Origin: a virus
Length of the DNA: 25,977 nucleotides
IMG/VR virus record: IMGVR_UViG_3300004806_000087
Span: 1-25,977 of that record
Strand: one strand, 5' to 3'
Below are positions 21,255 to 25,977 of this stretch, piece by piece; within the stretch, counting starts at the first letter, position 1, and the number at the start of each line of letters is the position of its first letter. Under the pieces are notes generated by a model, which was not told the origin of the DNA, ran no database searches, and worked only from the letters and a program-made list of their open reading frames with translations. Position numbers and translations under genes: made by a program.

Positions 21255-21942
21255 CCTAGAAGAAGATGTAAAGCTTCGTCGCAAGACATGGATAAAGATA
21301 GCTAACATTCCAACCGCTCGAGTTGGCTGGACTCTTGAAGACTGCACTGACATTAGCGACGATGACATGGAGCTGGTTAATAACTGGCTCAAGCTGTTTA
21401 AACGTGGCGAGGTAATCCGTGCTACTAACAGCAAGTTCTGTGGCAAGGGTTTAATGCTCTGGGGAAAGCCAGGTCAAGGCAAGACAACACTTGCTTTGTC
21501 TTTGATGCAGGATGTGCTTAGAACTTTTTCTTTGGAAGAGTTTGATGTCAAAGAGGGTGGCGCGTTAATTCGTCCAGCATACTTCATTACATATAACGAC
21601 TTGCTTAGTTTGTATGGCCGCGTAATTCACGACGAGGGCTCAGATGATGATGTAGTTATTTATCAAGGACTACTAGGTGAGTGTCCGAACGATGCTTATA
21701 ACATTCGATTGCTAATTATAGATGACATAGGTAAAGAACACACCACTCAAACTGGTTGGCAAAAGAATGTATTACATCAAGTTTTGCGCACACGATTTAA
21801 CAATGGTCTGCCTACAATTGTTACTACTAACATTGAGAAAAAGAATTGGGCAGGTCTTTACGGTGACGCCACAGAAAGCTTTGCTAACGAAGCCTTTGGT
21901 TACCTGCCAATTAACTCTCTTAAAGGTGACCTTAGAAAATGA
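21247..21942 (+). CDS. DnaC/DnaI-like AAA+ helicase loader
   Basis: A 231-residue P-loop ATPase. Walker A is GKPGQGKT with Lys79, Walker B is LLIIDDIGKE with Asp159-Asp160, followed by a helix with VLHQVLRTRFNNGLPTIVTT that carries the sensor-1-like TTN, as in DnaC/DnaI loaders. The N-terminal 60 residues carry a helical, charged section that may contact the initiator or helicase. The protein would load the DnaB-like helicase (22657-23883) at the origin. It overlaps the preceding gene by 8 bases and the next by four. No fusion or truncation is seen; length is close to normal for the family. IstB-like transposition ATPase is the only related alternative and has no context here. Confidence 0.85.
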   Translation: MYNLEEDVKLRRKTWIKIANIPTARVGWTLEDCTDISDDDMELVNNWLKLFKRGEVIRATNSKFCGKGLMLWGKPGQGKTTLALSLMQDVLRTFSLEEFDVKEGGALIRPAYFITYNDLLSLYGRVIHDEGSDDDVVIYQGLLGECPNDAYNIRLLIIDDIGKEHTTQTGWQKNVLHQVLRTRFNNGLPTIVTTNIEKKNWAGLYGDATESFANEAFGYLPINSLKGDLRK

Positions 21943-22253
21943 AAGAGAATAAAGTGAGTAACGCTACTCGGTTAGTTCAAGTGTTTCTAAGCCAGTCTCA
22001 CGTGCCTGGCCCAGGAATCTTTGAGGTATCCAACAACAAGAGTGGTGACCTATTCTGCACTTGCCCAGGATTTAAAGGGCGCGAGACCTGTAAGCACACT
22101 AAGTTCGTACAGGCTCGTCTCGATAATAACAACGGCACCTATCCGCTAGAGATTTCTAGCCGCGCTACGCAAGAAGATGCTGAAAAAGCAAAGCGCTCCA
22201 ATCAGGACTTTCGTGAGTTCGTTATTAAGTTTGGAAAAATAGAGGTCTACTAA
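21939..22253 (+). CDS. SWIM zinc-finger protein
   Basis: A 104-residue protein with a complete SWIM motif: C40-x-C42-x8-C51-x-H53, in LFCTCPGFKGRETCKHTKF. SWIM fingers bind zinc and usually mediate contacts with DNA or other proteins. An N-terminal stretch (residues 8-38) has beta-strands, as in typical SWIM preludes; the C-terminus has a helix with EDAEKAKRSNQDFREFVIKF. ATGA overlap with the loader gene at 21939 supports this start, though GTG 21954 is possible. Stop overlaps the next ATG as TAATG. Its presence inside the replication operon suggests an accessory replisome or recombination factor; the exact function is not known. Confidence 0.75.
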   Translation: MKENKVSNATRLVQVFLSQSHVPGPGIFEVSNNKSGDLFCTCPGFKGRETCKHTKFVQARLDNNNGTYPLEISSRATQEDAEKAKRSNQDFREFVIKFGKIEVY

Positions 22254-22660
22254 TGCGTGGAGGGGACATCAGCAATGAGCTCCCCAAGAGAATAATCGTT
22301 ACAACAGACGTATTCTTAGAAGTTGAGCTCACCGTTAAAAAACGTTTTAAGGTTGTACCAGTACCAGAGGTCAACCAAAAGATTAGAAGAGAAACACTTA
22401 GCTTTCTCTATCTATACACCGTCAAGCGCGGGATAACACTCGAGCTTGCATCCTTTGATTTAGACGATGAACGTCTGTCTAAGACAATGGATATTCTTGA
22501 CAACATGGGTACTAATCCGTTTAGATACTTTACGGCGTATGAGTCGGTAGGCCACTTAGTGGCCGAGCTCCCCTATCGCCCCGAAGTGGTCGGCGTTTTA
22601 GATAAACCTGAACGACTGCTACGATACGGACACTGGGGATTGGACATCAATAGCTTATGA
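22253..22660 (+). CDS. Unknown protein in the replication operon
   Basis: A 135-residue protein starting at a TAATG overlap. I do not recognise a family. Visible: beta-strands in RIIVTTDVFLEVELTVKKRF, a helical part (RRETLSFLYLYTVKRGI), then FDLDDERLSKTMDILDNMGT with a helix typical of HAD or Rossmannoid caps, and a conserved-looking end PEVVGVLDKPERLLRYGHWG. The last motif has the flavour of a HAD-like or nucleotide-related fold, but there is no DxDxT motif near the N-terminus, so HAD activity is not supported. ATGA joins it to the helicase gene. It is flanked by loader, SWIM finger and helicase genes, so a replication-related role is reasonable by context only. Confidence 0.6.
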   Translation: MRGGDISNELPKRIIVTTDVFLEVELTVKKRFKVVPVPEVNQKIRRETLSFLYLYTVKRGITLELASFDLDDERLSKTMDILDNMGTNPFRYFTAYESVGHLVAELPYRPEVVGVLDKPERLLRYGHWGLDINSL

Positions 22661-23883
22661 ATAACGAAGCAAAGCTACTTAGCAAAGTAATTGAATCACG
22701 CGACCTTGGAATAATTTTAGAGCGCGGTGTTAATGAGGCATGGTTTAACGACCCTGCCGACAAGAAGCTATTTAAGTTCCTGCACTCGCACTACTCAAAC
22801 TATCAAGAGTGCCCGAGCATGGATGTCATACAAGAAAACTTTCCTACCTATCAACTGCTTCCTGTTCAGGACAGTGTCTTTTATCTTGTAGACAGACTGG
22901 TTGATGCACGCCGTAAGTTAAACATTGTTAACGCAATTGGTAGTGCCCTTGATGCTTTAGAGAAGCAGAAAGACCACGAAGCCGCTCTTGCTTTGATTGA
23001 GCGCGGCATTATTAAGATTGAGGAAGAGGGACTTAACCGCTCTAACGACCTTGAAATTACTGCAGCCGCTAAGAAGGCTAAAGAGGAATATGAGTTCCGT
23101 AAAAATAACCCAGGGCTATTAGGATTACCGACAGGATTTAAAACTATGGATGACGCAACTTCAGGTCTACAACCAGGACAGCTAATCGTTATTGTTGCTC
23201 CACCTAAGACAGGTAAGTCAACTCTAGCTTTGCAGATTGCTATTAACGCGCACCTCTCGGGCAAGACTCCAATGTTTATGTCTTTTGAGATGAGCAACGC
23301 TGAGCAGAAGAGCCGTTACTACGCTATGCGCGCTCGCATCTCTCACCGCCGTCTTATGACTGGTTCTTTGACTCCAGAAGAAGAAGGCCGCTATATAAAG
23401 ATTGCCTCTGGTATTGAGAACATGCCAGACAAGTTCTGGTTTGTAGACTCAGCCAACGGTCAGACCGTTAGCGCTGTAGCCAGCAAGATTCAGAGCAAGA
23501 ACCCAGACATCGTATTCATCGACGGTACCTACCTTATGATTGATGAGCAGACTGGTGAGTCCAACACTCCACAAGCCATTACTAACATCACTCGTTCTCT
23601 AAAGCGTTTGGCGCAGAAGATTAACAAGCCTATTGTTATCTCAACCCAGGCGCTGACATGGAAGATGAAGAAAGGCCAAGTCACAGCTGACTCTATTGGT
23701 TACTCCTCATCCTTCCACCAAGACGCTGACGTTATCTTTGGCCTACAGCGCGAAGACGAGAACGTAGACGACACTCGTTTGCTACGCGTTATTGCTAGCC
23801 GTAACGGTGGCCTTAGCGAAGTATCTTTGATTTGGGACTGGAATACAGGACAGTTCCGTGAAGTGAGCGAAGACGACCTATGA
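22657..23883 (+). CDS. DnaB-like replicative helicase
   Basis: A 408-residue RecA-type hexameric helicase. The N-terminal domain (residues 1-105) includes LLSKVIESRDLGIILERGVN and a following helix, as in DnaB. The motor domain begins LGLPTGFKTMDDATSGLQPG, then Walker A APPKTGKST with Lys187, FEMSNAEQKSRYYAMRARIS (motif H1a region with glutamate), and Walker B IVFIDG with Asp289. ISTQALTWKM and a late HQDADVIFGLQRED give the motif H3 and H4 elements. It unwinds DNA at the fork and is loaded by the AAA+ protein at 21247. ATGA overlaps at both ends. Walker A differs from the usual G-x4-GKT in its APPKTGKS form; otherwise complete. Confidence 0.9.
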   Translation: MNNEAKLLSKVIESRDLGIILERGVNEAWFNDPADKKLFKFLHSHYSNYQECPSMDVIQENFPTYQLLPVQDSVFYLVDRLVDARRKLNIVNAIGSALDALEKQKDHEAALALIERGIIKIEEEGLNRSNDLEITAAAKKAKEEYEFRKNNPGLLGLPTGFKTMDDATSGLQPGQLIVIVAPPKTGKSTLALQIAINAHLSGKTPMFMSFEMSNAEQKSRYYAMRARISHRRLMTGSLTPEEEGRYIKIASGIENMPDKFWFVDSANGQTVSAVASKIQSKNPDIVFIDGTYLMIDEQTGESNTPQAITNITRSLKRLAQKINKPIVISTQALTWKMKKGQVTADSIGYSSSFHQDADVIFGLQREDENVDDTRLLRVIASRNGGLSEVSLIWDWNTGQFREVSEDDL

Positions 23884-24812
23884 CAGTTGAGGAGATGACT
23901 GAGACTCTCTCCCGCCTTGGCATAGAAGTACTTGACACTCGCGGAGATGAGATTAACGGCTATTGCTATGCTCACAAAGAGCGCACTGGTCACGTAGACA
24001 ACAACCCTTCATGGTGGATTAACGCCGACTCTGGCGCGTTCATCTGTTTCTCTTGTGGTTGGAAGGGAAACCTTTACAAGCTAATCGGTTATGTAACTGG
24101 TATTGACTACAAAGATGTCAATGACTGGGTAGGTTCAGCTGCCAGCATGGTGGCTAGGTTCAATAGGCTTACTAAAGAAACCAAGCCAGTTATAGAAGAC
24201 CCAGTTACAGTTACTGAGTCTATGCTCAGCGCTTTTACTAACGTGCCAGAAGAAGCGTTGAAGTCCAGAGGACTTACAGCGTTCAGCGCCAAGTACTACG
24301 GTCTAGCGTGGGATGCTCGTAACAAGAATTGGATTATTCCTATCCGTGACCCGCTAAGCAACAAGTTACTAGGCTGGCAAGAAAAGGGTTACGACCGCCG
24401 TTACTTTAACAACCGACCTGCCAAGGTTAAGAAGAGCGGCTCGCTATTTGGCTACGAGCAGTATGGCGGCGGAGACATGATTGTCGTTGAGTCCCCACTG
24501 GATGTAGTACGCCTAGCTTCCATAGGATTTAATGGTCGAGGGGTAGCCACCTACGGAGCGATAATCTCACACGAGCAATTCAACTTGATTCGTGGAGCTG
24601 ACCGCATTATCTTTGCTCTAGACAACGACGAGGCGGGACGCGCCAATTCCCTAGCAATGCTAAAGCTTGCGCAGGATATGGGTGTAGAGTGCTGGTTCTT
24701 CAACTACGGCAAGATTGACGTTAAGGATATTGGCGGCATGAGCTTGGCGGAGGTTGAGGAGGGGCTACAGAACGCTCGTCACTCAGTTAAAGGGGAGAAA
24801 GCAATCGTATGA
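23880..24812 (+). CDS. DNA primase (CHC2 zinc domain plus Toprim)
   Basis: A 310-residue primase. The N-terminal zinc domain has C29, H32, C56 and C59 (YCYAH ... ICFSCGWKGN), a CHC2 ligand set. A helical and linker section follows (65-110). RNKNWIIPIRDPLSNKLLGW QEK begins the catalytic core, DMIVVESPLDVVRLASIGF has the Toprim Glu204, and IIFALDNDEAGR has D248-x-D250, which coordinate Mg for primer synthesis. It would prime lagging-strand fragments with the adjacent helicase. Gene order helicase then primase, as separate genes joined by ATGA at 23880, is the opposite of the T7 gp4 primase-helicase fusion. No C-terminal helicase-binding domain is apparent. Confidence 0.9.
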   Translation: MTVEEMTETLSRLGIEVLDTRGDEINGYCYAHKERTGHVDNNPSWWINADSGAFICFSCGWKGNLYKLIGYVTGIDYKDVNDWVGSAASMVARFNRLTKETKPVIEDPVTVTESMLSAFTNVPEEALKSRGLTAFSAKYYGLAWDARNKNWIIPIRDPLSNKLLGWQEKGYDRRYFNNRPAKVKKSGSLFGYEQYGGGDMIVVESPLDVVRLASIGFNGRGVATYGAIISHEQFNLIRGADRIIFALDNDEAGRANSLAMLKLAQDMGVECWFFNYGKIDVKDIGGMSLAEVEEGLQNARHSVKGEKAIV

Positions 24813-25339
24813 TTATTGGACTAACAGGTTATGCGCGGTCAGGCAAAGACACAGTTGCAAAGATTCTTGTAGATAGCTACGGCTACAAGAGAATTGCTTT
24901 TGCCGACAAGATTCGAGAGTTACTTGTAGAGATTAACCCCATCCTTGAAAACGGTCATACCCTTAACGAGATGCTTAAAGAGTATGGCTGGGAAGTTACT
25001 AAGGCTCGTAGAGAAGTTCGTCGCTTGTTGCAGGACACTGGTATAGGCGCTCGAGTAATCTTTGGTGAAAACTTTTGGATACAGCAGGTATTGCGTCAAG
25101 TTCATTTCCAGGAAAACTGGGTTATTACAGACGTACGGTTTTCAAATGAAGCCTCAGCCATTAAAAAATATGATGATGCACAGCTCTGGCGGGTAGAGCG
25201 ACCAGGCGTAGGTGCCATTAACGACCACGTATCAGAGTCTCAGCTTGCTAACTTTGACGTTGACCAGACTATTCTTAACAGCGGTTCCGTAGAAGACTTG
25301 GAGCTACTGCTTAAGACTAGGATGTATAACTTAGTATGA
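24809..25339 (+). CDS. Deoxynucleoside monophosphate kinase (T4 gp1-like)
   Basis: A 176-residue P-loop kinase. The start MIIGLTGYARSGKDTVAKIL carries the Walker A with Lys13. AFADKIRELLVEINP has the ADxlR pattern of dNMP kinases, RRLLQDTGIGARVIFGENFW is a signature segment, and VITDVRFSNEASAI the D-x-R-F-x-N-E motif. It phosphorylates dNMPs (in T4, dTMP, dGMP, 5-hydroxymethyl-dCMP) and so supplies precursors for the polymerase. The specific substrates cannot be read from sequence. ATGA overlap with the primase gene and with the next gene. A standard, full-length member, in good context for a replication operon. Confidence 0.85.
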   Translation: MIIGLTGYARSGKDTVAKILVDSYGYKRIAFADKIRELLVEINPILENGHTLNEMLKEYGWEVTKARREVRRLLQDTGIGARVIFGENFWIQQVLRQVHFQENWVITDVRFSNEASAIKKYDDAQLWRVERPGVGAINDHVSESQLANFDVDQTILNSGSVEDLELLLKTRMYNLV

Positions 25340-25977
25340 CTTTCACAGGTACGCTTCTTCCGTACCAACCAGAAGCCGTAGACCGTATGTGTGAGCGGGG
25401 GCGTATGCTGGTTGCGTACGACCTTGGTCTAGGCAAAACCGTTCTGACCATTGCTGCCATAGAGCGGTTGATGGATGAGAACAAAGTTACCGAGCCAGGC
25501 CTTATCATTTGCTTATCCTCACTTAAATACCAGTGGGCTAACCAGATTGAGAAATTTACTAATGGGTCTTCACGAGCTTTGGTTATTGATGGAACACCAA
25601 AGAAAAGAGCAGAACAATACGCAGAAGCTCTCGACTGGAGAAACTCTGGGGTTGACTACATTGTTCTTAACTATGAGCAGATTGTTAACGACTGGGAGCA
25701 AATCAAAAAGTTACCACGAGGATTTGTCGTCCTTGATGAAGCCACAGCCATCAAGTCTTTTCGCTCTAAGCGTTCTAAAGCAGTTAAGAGACTAGTAAGT
25801 TCTCCTTACAGATTTGCTTTGACTGGCACGCCTATTGAAAACGGAAAGCCAGAAGAGCTTTACAGCATCATGCAGTTTGTAGATGCCAGCCTTCTTGGTC
25901 GCTTTGACATCTTTGACCGCGCTTTTATTGTTCGCAATAGCTGGGGCGGCGTAGAGCGCTATCGCAACCTAGGCACA
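25336..25977 (+). CDS. SNF2-family DNA helicase/ATPase, 5' part
   Basis: The first 214 codons of a longer gene; the window ends inside it. It begins at the ATGA overlap with the kinase. LLPYQPEAVDRM with Gln11 is the Q motif region, YDLGLGKT (Lys34) is motif I, LIICLSSLKYQWANQIEKF is motif Ia, and VVLDEATAIK carries motif II as Asp134-Glu135-Ala-Thr, a DEAT form instead of the usual DEAH or DEGH. ALTGTPIENGKPEELYSIMQ contains motif III and the L(Y/W)S segment. Phages encode such proteins in replication or recombination. The second RecA-like domain should follow beyond the window. Assignment to SNF2 is firm; the exact role is not. Confidence 0.9.
   Translation, partial: MTFTGTLLPYQPEAVDRMCERGRMLVAYDLGLGKTVLTIAAIERLMDENKVTEPGLIICLSSLKYQWANQIEKFTNGSSRALVIDGTPKKRAEQYAEALDWRNSGVDYIVLNYEQIVNDWEQIKKLPRGFVVLDEATAIKSFRSKRSKAVKRLVSSPYRFALTGTPIENGKPEELYSIMQFVDASLLGRFDIFDRAFIVRNSWGGVERYRNLGT

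Noticed and set aside
25475-25795. Separate + strand ORF of 106 codons
   Set aside because: It lies wholly inside the SNF2 gene in another frame; the SNF2 frame has motifs I, II and III in order.
1-25977. A defence, toxin-antitoxin, retron or other non-phage system
   Set aside because: Every gene is accounted for by virion, replication or small unknown phage proteins in tight operons; no reverse transcriptase, nuclease-effector or toxin pair was seen.

Overview
The window is part of the genome of a tailed phage with a contractile tail (Caudoviricetes, myovirus morphology). All supported genes lie on the + strand, usually overlap by 1-8 bases (TAATG or ATGA junctions), and code densely; no stretch over about 115 bases lacks a gene. 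No tRNA, integrase, CRISPR array or insertion sequence is visible. Base composition is intermediate. The small virion proteins and the adhesin N-terminal module resemble, from memory, those of phages of aquatic actinobacteria, so an actinobacterial host is plausible but is an inference.

Region 1 (1-5090) holds accessory virion proteins: three tandem paralogous beta-rich/glycine-rich adhesins (the first cut by the window edge), a head-closure-like protein, two small beta-sandwich proteins (one C1q-like), and three tiny lysine-rich proteins, ending in a strong intrinsic terminator with a UACG loop (5064-5090).

Region 2 (5166-19753) is the tail module in canonical order: small unknown protein, neck protein (HK97 gp10-like), tail terminator, sheath, tube, T4 gp26-like chaperone/hub protein with a likely frameshifted extension, tape measure with a probable peptidoglycan hydrolase domain, tube-initiator-like protein, LysM protein, gp27/gpD-like hub, gp5/gpV-like OB-fold spike, gp25-like wedge, gpJ/gp6-like wedge, a long gpI-like protein with duplicated carbohydrate-binding-like modules, and a small membrane protein that may be a holin.

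Region 3 (19798-25977) is a replication operon: a Rossmann/SLOG-like protein with an acidic tail, a winged-helix protein that is probably the replication initiator, a DnaC-like AAA+ helicase loader, a SWIM zinc-finger protein, an unknown 135-residue protein, a DnaB-like helicase, a CHC2/Toprim primase, a T4 gp1-like deoxynucleoside monophosphate kinase, and the start of an SNF2-type helicase.

The best leads are: (a) an origin-like cluster of iterons, a DnaA-box-like site, an AT-rich tract and an inverted repeat inside the putative initiator gene, next to the helicase loader, which recalls the lambda O-P layout; (b) an unstarted ORF fused in the +1 frame to the gp26-like gene; (c) a small beta-domain present three times in two adjacent baseplate proteins; (d) CCTCC/GGAGG pairs able to mask the ribosome binding sites of the first genes of two transcription segments. 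I did not find a clear defence or other wholly new system.
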